Source: Mycobacterium colombiense (GTDB lineage Bacteria; Actinomycetota; Actinomycetes; Mycobacteriales; Mycobacteriaceae). From it: DNA of 64,000 nt. The translations under genes were made by a program, and so were the position numbers. The notes beneath the pieces are model-generated. The model had not been told where the DNA came from, searched no databases, and was given only the letters and a program-made list of their open reading frames with translations. Location of the stretch: the NCBI RefSeq assembly GCF_001672755.1, contig NZ_LZKI01000080.1, positions 49,798 to 113,797 of the forward strand, in the 5' to 3' direction. The number at the start of each line of letters is the position of its first letter. Position 1 is the first letter of the stretch. Shown one piece after another: positions 51,262 to 60,400 of this stretch.

Positions 51262-52251
51262 TCATTGATCCGCTGCCGGCGAAGGCGTTTGGGCAGGTTG
51301 CGGCGGGAGCGCCACGTGCAATTCGATCGATCCGTCGGGAGGCACTGCTGCCAAAAGGTTGGTCAGAATCTGACTACTGTCGATGTTGCGCAGAGCGCTC
51401 GCGATCGCCTCGACGTTGGGCATCAGCGGTTCGGTGAGCACTCGCAAATCCGATCCCCGATCGTCCAGGAACTGTTGGATGCGTTGCATGAATCTACCGA
51501 AAACGTAAACGGTCCCGGGCATGTCCGCGCGCAGATTTTGGTTCAACCCGGCCTGCCACATTTTTTTGATATAGGGGCCGAGGGCCTTCACATCCGGTGC
51601 GGCCTGAGCGAGTAGCGAACCGACGAAGCCGGCGTGCTCCAGCAGACTCTGCAGGTTTTCCAGCGCCTGTCGGCCTCGACCGTTGAGCCCAGCGGTGGTG
51701 TTATGCAGAACTTTGCTCGCGCGCTCCAGGTTGGGGAGCACGGCATACGGATCCGGTAGGCCTGCATCGGCCTCGTTGACCACCTTTTGGAGTTCACCCG
51801 GGTCGAGCTGGTTCAGTGTTCGGCCGACAGCGGCTCCCAGGTCCGAAATCGATTGCGGTGCAACGACTGATTCGGTGGGGATGCGCTGCCCATCCTTGAA
51901 TGGCGGCCCCCCGGATTTCGGCGGCTCGAGTTCGAGGTAGGACTCGCCGAGTGCGGAAAGGTTCTCCAGGTGGACGACGGTGTCGCGAGGAACCTTGAAC
52001 TGGTTGTCGATGAAAAAATGAATGGTGGCATGCGAGCTCGATGCCTCGACCCGCTCAACCTTACCCACCGGAACACCGCGCAGCAGCACGTTGGAGCCGA
52101 CGACCAGGTTGTTTACGTCCGCAACGTCCATGGCAAGGTTCGTCCGGTCCGCCGGTGGAGCGATTCGGATGCCCAGGTGCGCGACGTAGACCAGGAATGC
52201 GGTGATCATGACGGCGAACGCGCTGAACGCCGCGGTAACTCGGAGCATCAC
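51262..52251 (-). CDS. mceF: Mce family protein, position F
   Basis: A 329-aa protein with an N-terminal membrane anchor (FSAFAVMITAFLVYVAHLGI) and the MlaD/Mce domain (VLLRGVPVGKVERVEASSSHATIHFFI, SALGESYLELEPP). It is expected to be part of the hexameric substrate tunnel from the outer layer to the YrbE permease. Its start overlaps the mceE stop by 4 bases. The C-terminus is Pro-rich. Confidence 0.88.
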   Translation of the reverse strand: MMLRVTAAFSAFAVMITAFLVYVAHLGIRIAPPADRTNLAMDVADVNNLVVGSNVLLRGVPVGKVERVEASSSHATIHFFIDNQFKVPRDTVVHLENLSALGESYLELEPPKSGGPPFKDGQRIPTESVVAPQSISDLGAAVGRTLNQLDPGELQKVVNEADAGLPDPYAVLPNLERASKVLHNTTAGLNGRGRQALENLQSLLEHAGFVGSLLAQAAPDVKALGPYIKKMWQAGLNQNLRADMPGTVYVFGRFMQRIQQFLDDRGSDLRVLTEPLMPNVEAIASALRNIDSSQILTNLLAAVPPDGSIELHVALPPQPAQTPSPAADQ

Positions 52252-53252
52252 GGCACAGCTCCTAGCATCCGCAATACCTGTTCGACATTGCCGGATAGCT
52301 CTCGCCCGTCAGGACCGACGATCGAGGTGATGTTGATGGCCGGGTGCTTTTCTTGCGGAAGGAAATAGTCCAGGATGAATCTCCGCCAGCGCGGGTACTC
52401 CGCCTCGAACGCTTGCTTGGATCCTTGAATCGCTTTCAGGGCGTTAGCTATCGAAGCGAAAGCCGGAACAAACCAGTATCCGCTGCTGTAAATCGTCCCG
52501 ATCGAAGGCAGCAGGTTACCGAACTCCCGGGCAGTAACGGTGGCCCGTTCGAATCCCCGGACACCCTGGGGCGTGAGCCAGAAGCTCAGATCTGGGGACC
52601 AGTCGGCCAGTGCAATCGATGTCTGTTCCGTACCACTGATCATCGTGTCGACGGTATCGACGTTGTCGGCGAGTTGGTTGAGGTCCGTGGTCACCTGCGA
52701 CACCACTCGGTGCACTTCATCCTTCGGCGGAGTAATCCGGTTGAGCCGCACCAGCGTGTTCTGCCCACGCTGTATCGACCCGCTGCCGATGAAGTTCGCC
52801 AAATTGGCGATGGTGTCCTCAAGTTGGGGTGGAGATATCGTCTGCTGCAGGGGGATTCGCGCTCCGGCCGCAAGCCGCGGTGCCGGTGTCGCACCACCGG
52901 GCGGCGGCTCCAGGGCCAGATAGATGTCACCGAGCACCGTGGCCTGTTGAAGCACCGCGGTCGTATTGGACGGAATTTCCACCCCCTCCTCGATGCGTGC
53001 GGTCACATCGACATGATTGCCGGCGTCGGCGACCTTGCTCACCACGCCCACGGTCGTGCCGTCCATGACGACTTTTGCCCGATCCGGCAAATTGAGGACG
53101 TTGGCGAACTCGGCGACAATGTCGTAGCCATTCGTATAACTGTGGCCCGGCACCGGGAGCGCGTCGACCGAAAGGGCATCCAGCGCTGAGCACCCGGTAG
53201 CGCTAAGGCCGCAGACCACCGCGCAGATCAGGGCGCGTATAGGGATTTTCAT
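52248..53252 (-). CDS. mceE: Mce family lipoprotein, position E
   Basis: A 334-aa Mce protein. The start ATG 53252 gives a signal ending GLSATGCSALD, a lipobox as usual for MceE (LprK-type). The Mce domain follows (KVVMDGTTVGVVSKVADAGNHVDVTARI, TVLGDIYLALEPP). The longer frame to 53552 overlaps mceD and is not coding. Overlaps at both ends couple it to mceD and mceF. Confidence 0.88.
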   Translation of the reverse strand: MKIPIRALICAVVCGLSATGCSALDALSVDALPVPGHSYTNGYDIVAEFANVLNLPDRAKVVMDGTTVGVVSKVADAGNHVDVTARIEEGVEIPSNTTAVLQQATVLGDIYLALEPPPGGATPAPRLAAGARIPLQQTISPPQLEDTIANLANFIGSGSIQRGQNTLVRLNRITPPKDEVHRVVSQVTTDLNQLADNVDTVDTMISGTEQTSIALADWSPDLSFWLTPQGVRGFERATVTAREFGNLLPSIGTIYSSGYWFVPAFASIANALKAIQGSKQAFEAEYPRWRRFILDYFLPQEKHPAINITSIVGPDGRELSGNVEQVLRMLGAVP

Positions 53253-54376
53253 CGCCGCTGGGCCTCCGTGAGTACGTATTGCAGCAGAGCGACATCGACC
53301 GCGTAGGGCCGCCCGCCGACGTCGGCGCAGCTGCCCGGGGCGGACGCGTTCATCGCCCCACAGGCCAGCAGTCCGTTGGGCGTCGGGATCCGAAACAGCG
53401 GCGGACGCCAGGTGAGCACCGGGAACAAGTGGTTGTTGAGATGCTTGGCGATGCCCCCGGCAATCGCTCCCGGTGGCTCGCCATTGACGCCGCTGATCAT
53501 CCGCGGCAAGAAATTGAGCATGTTGGCGATGCCCTTGTAGTGCGGACTCCAAATCCGCATCTCTTCACCCGTCTCGTCCAGGACGTTCTGCAGCTCTGGC
53601 CCCATTTCAATTTCGATGTCCTTGACCATCGTCAAGATCTCGGGGAAGGGCGCGTCGAACTCCAGGGCCCCGTGCACGGTCTTCACCAGATCAGGGCCTA
53701 CCGCCGCTTCGTCGGTGAAGATCTGCTTGAGCGGCACACGATTATCGCGCAGCATCGACGTCAATTGAGCGATGTTGCGGGTGATTTCGCCCATTTGGGA
53801 AATCGCCTCATCAGGGTTGTCCAGCAGACGCGAGGCCCGGTTAAGCAATTGGTTGGCGTTGCCTCCCTGGCCGGCCATCGCTTGGTCGACGCCGCGCAGC
53901 GCATCGGCGATGTTGGTCGAGCCTTCGGGATTAATCGCGTTCACGAATTTGGTGGCCGAACCGATGATCCTCGAGATACTCAGCGGGGTGGCGGTCTGAT
54001 GCAAGGGGATGCATTGCCTCGGTTTGAGTTTCGGTCCGCCGGTGTAGTTTCCGACCAGTTCGAGCGCGCGGTCGGCCAGAATGGAGGGCGATCGGGTAAC
54101 CGCCCGCACTCCTTCCGGCAGCGGCCGTCCTTCGCGAAGAGTGAACCAGACCTTGACGTCGGCGTCGCGTGGTTCGACCTTGCGGATTTCTCCGACCGGG
54201 TAGCCCATCTGGGTTACGTGGTTGCCCACGTAGAGCCCCACGCCGTCGGACAGGATTGCACAATACTCGTTGGCGGTTGACCCCGAGGCCGTCGCACACG
54301 AGGTGGCACCGAGGATCGACGAGATCGCCACCGCCGTGGCCACCAATGAACGGCGTACCGCGCCAAGACCGCGCAT
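53249..54376 (-). CDS. mceD: Mce family protein, position D
   Basis: A 375-aa Mce protein. It has the N-terminal sequence AISSILGATSCATASGS, a weak lipobox-like cysteine not expected at position D. The Mce domain (VGLYVGNHVTQMGYPVGEIRKVEPRDADVKVWF) is followed by helices and a Cys-containing C-terminus (GLLACGAMN, SCADVGGRPY). ATG 54376 overlaps the mceC stop by one base; the frame from 54406 is inside mceC. Confidence 0.86.
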   Translation of the reverse strand: MRGLGAVRRSLVATAVAISSILGATSCATASGSTANEYCAILSDGVGLYVGNHVTQMGYPVGEIRKVEPRDADVKVWFTLREGRPLPEGVRAVTRSPSILADRALELVGNYTGGPKLKPRQCIPLHQTATPLSISRIIGSATKFVNAINPEGSTNIADALRGVDQAMAGQGGNANQLLNRASRLLDNPDEAISQMGEITRNIAQLTSMLRDNRVPLKQIFTDEAAVGPDLVKTVHGALEFDAPFPEILTMVKDIEIEMGPELQNVLDETGEEMRIWSPHYKGIANMLNFLPRMISGVNGEPPGAIAGGIAKHLNNHLFPVLTWRPPLFRIPTPNGLLACGAMNASAPGSCADVGGRPYAVDVALLQYVLTEAQRR

Positions 54377-55353
54377 CAGCAGCGACTCCCCTCGATCGGG
54401 AAACACAGATCTGTCGCGAGGAGTTCCGGTGGTGTCCCCTGGTTTTGAGCATCGAGAGTCGTCTGCAACCGGCCCCGGATGCGCCGCAGCACGCGCACGA
54501 CAACGCCGTTGCGGTCGGCGATCGCCTGAATCTCACCGAGTACCCCGCGTACCCTGGCCAAAAAGTCCTGTCGGTGCGACATGTAGAACGGAAGAAATGG
54601 GTAAATCTTGTCGATGATCCTGCCCAGACCGTAGATCGACCCGGCAAATCCCTTGCTGTAGAGGGTAAGTGTCTCCTCGAGTATGGCGACGCGGGTAGTC
54701 AGGTACTCGAGCAGTTTGCGGTTGCCATTCATCATTTGGAGGTATTCGTTGGACATTTCCAAGATGCTGGTCAGCTGGCCGCGCTGGTGTTCAAGGATCT
54801 CGCTGATGGAGTTGCCGGCGTCGAGAACCTTGGCCAGGATTTCGGTGTTGCTCCCGGTGAGACCCTGTTGAATCTGGTTCAGGGACTTGTTGATCGGCTG
54901 GGGCGCGACCTGGTCGGTGATCTTTGTGGCGTCCGATAGCGTCCGAATCAAGCTGTAGGGCATCGTGACCCGGTCAATAGGGATGGGATGCCGCCCCAGA
55001 GGCCGGTCACCGTGGGGCAACAGGGTGACGAAATACCCACCGACGACGGTGAGCATGCGAACATCGACCTGGGTCTGGTCCCCGATGAACACGTCGTCCT
55101 TCACCGAAAGCTGCACCCGAACCTGCTGCGGTTCAAGTGAAACCTTCTTGACCGTCCCGACGTCCATACCAGCAACGCGCACCGAATCGCCCGCCTTCAC
55201 CGAGGCCACGTCATTGGTATAGAACGACACGAGCTGGCGGTGAGGTGGCGAGATGTACACCCAGGCAACAACCAACGCGATGATCGTCGTCACGGCGATC
55301 GTCACGACACCCCAAAACAGGGGGTTGCCCAACGACCTCGTCACTGATTGCAT
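54376..55353 (-). CDS. mceC: Mce family protein, position C
   Basis: A 325-aa Mce protein with a membrane anchor PLFWGVVTIAVTTIIALVVAW and the Mce domain (DSVRVAGMDVGTVKKVSLEPQQVRVQLSV, MLTVVGGYFVTLLPHGD). ATG 55353 (MQSVTRSLGN) is preferred; it overlaps the mceB stop by 13 bases. The middle third is helical, as in other Mce proteins that form the tunnel. Confidence 0.87.
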   Translation of the reverse strand: MQSVTRSLGNPLFWGVVTIAVTTIIALVVAWVYISPPHRQLVSFYTNDVASVKAGDSVRVAGMDVGTVKKVSLEPQQVRVQLSVKDDVFIGDQTQVDVRMLTVVGGYFVTLLPHGDRPLGRHPIPIDRVTMPYSLIRTLSDATKITDQVAPQPINKSLNQIQQGLTGSNTEILAKVLDAGNSISEILEHQRGQLTSILEMSNEYLQMMNGNRKLLEYLTTRVAILEETLTLYSKGFAGSIYGLGRIIDKIYPFLPFYMSHRQDFLARVRGVLGEIQAIADRNGVVVRVLRRIRGRLQTTLDAQNQGTPPELLATDLCFPIEGSRC

Positions 55354-56408
55354 ATGAGCACCTTGCGTCCGTTCAGCAGTACATCCACCGGAATAGGTAG
55401 TACGGCTTGGCCTTTGGAACAGGGAGCGGGGGTTCCCGCGGCGGGCGGCTCCGGGATGTTCTCCCACACCACCGGTATGCGCTTGATGCCGTCGATCTCG
55501 TTGTAGACGTTGGTGATCGCCTTGTCGAAGGCTTTCGCCGGATCCCAGCCGGGCTTATAGTCCGGCGCGACAATTTGTTCGGTAGGCGTAGAGTCGATCG
55601 GCGGCGTGTACTCCCCAGAGTCGAGTCCAGCACCATCAAGCATGCGACTCACCTCGCCCGTGAAGGCCGGGCCGTAGATCTGCGACTTGCGGAACTCATC
55701 CAGAACTGTCATGGCAGAATCGGCGACAATCCTGACCTGATCCAGAACCTTAGGCACTGCATCAGATTTCCCGCGTATGTCTGCGGCGACCCGCTGCAGA
55801 TTGCGCATGATCGTGGCGACGACCGACTCCCGGTCCGAGACCAACGCGGTCAGTCTCTTGATGCTGTCGAGCATCGGGCCCAAGCCATTGCCGTCACCGG
55901 CCAGGAAGGTGGATACATTCTCGGTGAAGGTGTTGATTTCGCTGGGATCCAAGGTCGCCAAGACCGGCTGCAGTCCGTTGAACAGAACGGTGACGTCGAA
56001 GGACGGCACCGTCATCGCCGTTGGGATGGTGGTCATCGGATTGGGCACCCGACCCTCGCTGGCGTCGGCCACGTCGATGTAGCGTAGACCGGTGAGCGCC
56101 TGAAATTTCACCGCCAAGCGACTCGTCGGCACGATGCTGTAGCGGCGCTCCAAGGTGAACTGAACCCTCGCTACGGTCCGCCCCTGCGACCTGTTGAGCG
56201 CCAGCGATTGCACTTTGCCCACGCGCACACCGCGCACCCGTACGTCCGCTCCTTCGTGCAACCCGGAGATGTCGGTAAATTCTGCGCTGTAGCTACGGGT
56301 CTCGCCCGCGACAGGTTGCCTGATCACATTCGAAATGACGACCAGCAGCAGCCCGCTGACCACCACCGCGACAGCGAATTTCCACAGTGCCCCAAGGTTT
56401 TTTCTCAT
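55341..56408 (-). CDS. mceB: Mce family protein, position B
   Basis: A 355-aa Mce protein with anchor FAVAVVVSGLLLVVISNVI and the Mce domain (GADVRVRGVRVGKVQSLALNRSQGRTVARVQF, ALTGLRYIDVAD). ATG 56408 overlaps the mceA stop (ATGA). C-terminal Cys residues (APCSKGQ, VLICNQ) could form a disulphide outside the membrane. Confidence 0.87.
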   Translation of the reverse strand: MRKNLGALWKFAVAVVVSGLLLVVISNVIRQPVAGETRSYSAEFTDISGLHEGADVRVRGVRVGKVQSLALNRSQGRTVARVQFTLERRYSIVPTSRLAVKFQALTGLRYIDVADASEGRVPNPMTTIPTAMTVPSFDVTVLFNGLQPVLATLDPSEINTFTENVSTFLAGDGNGLGPMLDSIKRLTALVSDRESVVATIMRNLQRVAADIRGKSDAVPKVLDQVRIVADSAMTVLDEFRKSQIYGPAFTGEVSRMLDGAGLDSGEYTPPIDSTPTEQIVAPDYKPGWDPAKAFDKAITNVYNEIDGIKRIPVVWENIPEPPAAGTPAPCSKGQAVLPIPVDVLLNGRKVLICNQ

Positions 56409-57544
56409 CCAGTCCCCCCCAGGATGAGTCCCAAAGGTGCCGCGACCCCGGGCAGCTGATCCAGCACAACGCGCACCTGCAACGCGCGCTGATCCCCCGA
56501 ACCGGCATACATGCGTTCCAGCCGCGTACGAAGTTCGCGCGACGTGTCGGCGAAGTCTTGCGGAAGGGCGATCTGCGGCACGACGTCGGCCATTACCCGA
56601 GCTTCTTGCAGCAGGGGGAACAAGTCATAGGTGTGCAACTTCTCCAGATCTCCAACCTTGCTGAAGAGGTCGTAATGGGCAGCCTCGAAATACGGTCTCG
56701 TCCGGCCGAACACGAACTTGTCCGGGTCAGTCGCCATCATGTGAACTGCATCGTTGTAGTACTTCAGCTCTTGGGGGCTGTAATCGCCGAAATACGGATT
56801 TTCTTGCCGGGTTTTATCCGGATTGAAACCCACGCCGGGGGGAGTGTGGAGATAGTCGTTACCCGTGCTGATCGCCGCATCCAGGAACGAAGGCAGACCC
56901 ACGCTGATCGCGGCCGTGTTGCGCAAAAGCTGCTCGGTGGGGACCGTTTGGATGTCGGTCACAGTCGTTGAAACCAGAATCATTGTTTCAAACAGTGGAT
57001 TGAGCGCATCGATGTAACGGGTGGCACGGTCGGTCACACTGATCAGCTGCGGCGTGATCACTTGGTGCGACAGCTCGCCCAGGCGATACAGCAGCGTCTG
57101 CAGAGTAAAGTTTCCGGCCGGCGTGACATTGATCGACGCGTGGTCACGCAACATCTTCCCGTGATCAGAAGGAATCAGATTGATGCCGGTCACACCGAAA
57201 TAGTTCGCCGGACGAAAGTCGATCCCGACAGCATCGGTCAATCCTTTGGTGGGCCCGTTCTGCAACTCGACGTTCACGCGGACATGGTGGCCGGCAAGTT
57301 TGGATATGTCGCTGACCTGACCCACTTTGACACCGTGCAAGATGACCGCGGTGCCATCGACGACACCCTGCCCAACGTAGGGCGTGTCGATGGAGACCAA
57401 GATGGTGTTCTTTGGTTGTGCCGACGAGTTGATCACGGTGATGTACAGCAGTAGGGCAACGACAAGAACCACAACGAAACCCGCACCGATCAAGGTGAGA
57501 ATGTGCTTCTGACGTTGGTCGTTCACGTTGAGCAGCGTCGTCAT
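56405..57544 (-). CDS. mceA: Mce family protein, position A
   Basis: A 379-aa Mce protein, first of the six. Anchor LIGAGFVVVLVVALLLYITVI; Mce domain GTAVILHGVKVGQVSDISKLAGHHVRVNVEL and GVTGINLIPSDHG. ATG 57544 (MTTLLNVNDQRQ) lies 11 bases after the yrbE B stop. Mycobacterial Mce systems import lipids or sterols. The number of this operon among the species' mce loci cannot be told from sequence alone. Confidence 0.87.
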   Translation of the reverse strand: MTTLLNVNDQRQKHILTLIGAGFVVVLVVALLLYITVINSSAQPKNTILVSIDTPYVGQGVVDGTAVILHGVKVGQVSDISKLAGHHVRVNVELQNGPTKGLTDAVGIDFRPANYFGVTGINLIPSDHGKMLRDHASINVTPAGNFTLQTLLYRLGELSHQVITPQLISVTDRATRYIDALNPLFETMILVSTTVTDIQTVPTEQLLRNTAAISVGLPSFLDAAISTGNDYLHTPPGVGFNPDKTRQENPYFGDYSPQELKYYNDAVHMMATDPDKFVFGRTRPYFEAAHYDLFSKVGDLEKLHTYDLFPLLQEARVMADVVPQIALPQDFADTSRELRTRLERMYAGSGDQRALQVRVVLDQLPGVAAPLGLILGGTG

Positions 57545-57555
57545 GATCGAAACCC

Positions 57556-58425
57556 CTACCCCGTGAACACAAATGTCGGCTTGAGACCCCACAACCCCAC
57601 GGTGAGAACAAAGTCCAGCACCATGATGGCCACCAGGCTCGCGCGCACCGCGCGCCCGGACGCCACACCGACACCGACAGGGCCACCGGATGCGAAATAG
57701 CCGTAGTAGCAGTGGATTATGGTCACTGCAGCACAGAAGACCGTTGCCTTCACTGTGGAATACAACAGGTCTGTCGGCGACAGGAATTGAACGAAATAGT
57801 GCTTATAAGTTCCCGCGGGCGACTCGTAGATCGCGGTGATCATGGCATTGGACACAAAGAAACTCACCAGCAGCGTGAGCGCGTACCCGGGTATCACGAT
57901 GAGCAGAGCACCGATGAAACGCGTCCCCACCACGTACGGAACAGGCCGCAAACCTAGCGCCTCAATGGCGTCGATCTCCTCGGCGATACGCATCGCACCG
58001 ATCTCGGCGGTCATCCGCGCACCGGCCTGCGCGGCGAAGGCAATACCGGCGACCAGGGGCGACATTTCCCGGACGTTGGCCAGGCCGCCCACAATTCCGG
58101 AAAGCGCACCAAAACCCAACAGGTTCAACGTCGCCCACGCCTCGATGGCGATCGATGCGCCGATTGCCAGGCCGAGGATGGTCAGGACACTTATCACGCC
58201 CCCGTCGACAACCAGAGACCCGCGACCGAAGGACAGACTGATCATCCGGGCCAGAGCCTCTTTGCGATAGTTCTTGATGGTCACCGGCGCGAGGTAGATG
58301 ACCTGAGCGACGAACAAGAGAGCGCCACCCATGGTGTGCAGCGGCGCCTGAAGAACCTCAAGGACTCGCGCGAGGAATCGATACTGGTCGATGTATCGCG
58401 AGGGCGTCGTTGCCTGATTGGCCAC
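57556..58425 (-). CDS. YrbE family permease, second subunit
   Basis: A 289-aa MlaE/YrbE-type integral membrane protein with several hydrophobic segments. The EFXXG-like family region reads GAMRIAEEIDAIEALGLRPVPYVVGTR. With its partner it forms the permease core of the Mce importer, driven by a MceG-type ATPase encoded elsewhere. GTG 58425 overlaps the stop of the preceding yrbE gene. Confidence 0.88.
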   Translation of the reverse strand: MANQATTPSRYIDQYRFLARVLEVLQAPLHTMGGALLFVAQVIYLAPVTIKNYRKEALARMISLSFGRGSLVVDGGVISVLTILGLAIGASIAIEAWATLNLLGFGALSGIVGGLANVREMSPLVAGIAFAAQAGARMTAEIGAMRIAEEIDAIEALGLRPVPYVVGTRFIGALLIVIPGYALTLLVSFFVSNAMITAIYESPAGTYKHYFVQFLSPTDLLYSTVKATVFCAAVTIIHCYYGYFASGGPVGVGVASGRAVRASLVAIMVLDFVLTVGLWGLKPTFVFTG

Positions 58426-59327
58426 TACGCCACCGCCATCGGGAAAAACATCGCCTGCACCTGCGTGATCACCAGATTCGCGAGGACGATCCCGACCACG
58501 TTCACCACCACAGCCGCATTCACGGCATCGGCCACACCGCGCGGTCCGCCCTTGGCCTCAACACCTTTCAGCGAGGACACGATCCCCACGATCGCCGCGA
58601 ACACGACCGCTTTACCGATTGCGAACCAGACATCGACCATCTTGGCGAACGCACCGAACGACGCCCAGAAGCTCCCACTCGTCACATCGCTGACCGTGAT
58701 CGCAAGCATGAACGACGCGATCACCGACGAAGCGAGGATGACGGCCATCAGAACCGGAGCGAGGACTATCAAAGCCACGAACCGGGGCACCACCAAATTC
58801 CGGATCGGGTCAACCCCCATCACACGTAACGCGTCGAGTTCTTCGCGAATCGCCCGCGCTCCGAGGTCGGAGGCGATCGCCGATGCCGCGGCACCACCCA
58901 TCAGCAAGCCGGCCGTGAGTGGCGCACCTTGACGGACGACACCGACGCCGCTCGCCGCGCCCACAATCGACGCCGCCCCCACCTGATTGATCAACCCCGA
59001 CGTCTGGACAGCCACCATGCCCCCGAAGGGAATGGCCATCAACAGCGCCGGTAGAGCGGTGACCTTATACAGGGACCAACACTGGTGAATGGTTTCGCCT
59101 ACCGGGAACCGCAGGGAAATCACGTCCTGGACGATGTAGCGAATCACCGCCGCGGCCATCAACACCGCGCGGCCGGCGGTGTTAGCGCTTTCCACCGGTG
59201 CCGTCGCCAAGCGCTGAACCGCCGCGCGGGGCCGACGGCGGACCGGCCCGGCCGTCAACACCCGGCCGCGTCGCCCCCGGTCCAAGTCCGTCGGGACGTG
59301 AAGTTCACCAGTGCTTGTGGCTGTCAT
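58425..59327 (-). CDS. YrbE family permease, first subunit
   Basis: A 300-aa MlaE/YrbE permease: FPVGETIHQCWSLYKVTALPALLMAIPFGGMVAV, GARAIREELDALRVMGVDPIRNLVVPR and several membrane helices. It opens the mce operon. ATG 59327 (MTATSTGELHVP) is used; GTG 59387 is possible but has no ribosome site. A basic N-terminal tail precedes the first helix. A palindrome lies 142 bases upstream. Confidence 0.87.
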   Translation of the reverse strand: MTATSTGELHVPTDLDRGRRGRVLTAGPVRRRPRAAVQRLATAPVESANTAGRAVLMAAAVIRYIVQDVISLRFPVGETIHQCWSLYKVTALPALLMAIPFGGMVAVQTSGLINQVGAASIVGAASGVGVVRQGAPLTAGLLMGGAAASAIASDLGARAIREELDALRVMGVDPIRNLVVPRFVALIVLAPVLMAVILASSVIASFMLAITVSDVTSGSFWASFGAFAKMVDVWFAIGKAVVFAAIVGIVSSLKGVEAKGGPRGVADAVNAAVVVNVVGIVLANLVITQVQAMFFPMAVA

Positions 59328-59878
59328 CCGTTTGCTGGCTCGTTCCCTGTCATTGGCTGACCGAGACACATCTGCCGGTGCGTACACCTGCAGTAAACGC
59401 AGGAGACTGTGACGGCGATCTCAGTCGTTCGGTGGATCTTATCTCATTGCATTGTCAGATTGTCAAATAGATCGATCGATCTGGCACGATGGTGGTCGAG
59501 GGCGTCGGACGGCGGTCTCACCTGCGGTCGATGCCATCTGATGACCCTGTGCCGGCGCACTTGTAGGCAATCCCTGCCGCTGGCCTACCCATCTGTAGCG
59601 CTCTGCGGAGTCATGCCGTGCGGCGTTAACCGCCACTGTCCGGTGGTGGCGGGATGGCGAGTTTGTCTTCCAGCTCGAAGCGGCGGACAAAGCCGGCGAA
59701 AATTTGCTGCTGCGTAAACGGGCAATGCTTGTCCACGCCCCCGGGATGCGCCCCGGGGCGCGTCGATCGATAGCTGCGGACAACCGGCCACATAGCCGAA
59801 CCGTCGGCACCACATCACAACCCTGGTCCAAGCGGGAGCAGAGCGCCGCCCTTGCGCCACCGATTCCACGCACCCCCA
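59328..59878. other. Mce operon upstream region
   Basis: These 551 bases should hold the mce promoter. They contain the palindrome at 59469-59482 and a direct repeat of TTGTCA (in TTGTCAGATTGTCA) just before it. A short minus frame (59626-59793, 55 codons from ATG) ends in IFAGFVRRFELEDKLAIPPP plus PDSGG; it looks protein-like and may be a gene remnant, but has no ribosome site. No other gene is seen. Confidence 0.45.
59469..59482. promoter_or_regulatory. Palindrome AGATCGATCGATCT upstream of the mce operon
   Basis: A perfect 14-bp palindrome preceded by T, so the arms read TAGAT and ATCTG with 6 bases between, related to but wider than the TAGAT-N2-ATCTA sites. It lies 142 bases upstream of the first yrbE start. 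It could be a half-related operator or an independent site. Confidence 0.45.
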
Positions 59879-60343
59879 TCAGCCGCCGGCCAATACGATG
59901 GCCGCCGTGGTGTTGCCGGTGTTGGTGTCCGTCACCACGTCCGCGCCGTAGCGCGTGTATGAGCAATCGGGAATGGTGTCCCAACCGAATAGCGTGGCTC
60001 CATAGATGGCCTTTTGCGGGGCGTCTGCGAATTGGTCAGCGTTTGCGAATCCCGCCAGTAACTTCGCCTTGGCCGCGGGGTAGGACAACTGGCGCAGTGT
60101 CGGCATCGGATCCTCCATTGGCTGGAACCGCGCGGTGTGATTGGCGTAGCTTTGCGTCTCGAGGTTCGCGCGCTGGGCAACCCTCTCGAGCACTGGATCG
60201 GATTGCAGCGCAGGACAGCCGCCGCGTTTTGCGGCCACCGCCGACCTCAAGTCCGCGGTCGAGTCCGCCGACGCCGAGGGCGCGACCAGCATCGCCGCCA
60301 TACCGGCCATCGTCGCCATGACAACCACACGCCGAGGCGTCAT
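59879..60343 (-). CDS. Secreted CAP-like small protein
   Basis: A 154-aa exported protein: signal VVVMATMAGMAAMLVAPSASA, then CPALQSDPVLERVAQRANLETQSYANHTAR, which recalls the first helices of CAP/SCP-domain proteins, and a C-terminal AIYGATLFGWDTIPDCSYTRYG. ATG 60343 has GGGAGGCG upstream. The function is unknown in mycobacteria. It is the last of four genes that precede the mce operon on the same strand. Confidence 0.7.
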   Translation of the reverse strand: MTPRRVVVMATMAGMAAMLVAPSASADSTADLRSAVAAKRGGCPALQSDPVLERVAQRANLETQSYANHTARFQPMEDPMPTLRQLSYPAAKAKLLAGFANADQFADAPQKAIYGATLFGWDTIPDCSYTRYGADVVTDTNTGNTTAAIVLAGG

Positions 60344-60400
60344 CTCAGTTCGCCTCCCCCGCTATCGACACCGAAAACCTCACTTTCTCAAGCAGAGTCA

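Noticed and set aside
59704..60321. Plus-strand frame of 205 codons opposite the CAP-like gene
   Set aside because: Arg/Pro-rich shadow; the minus-strand gene has a signal peptide and a good ribosome site.
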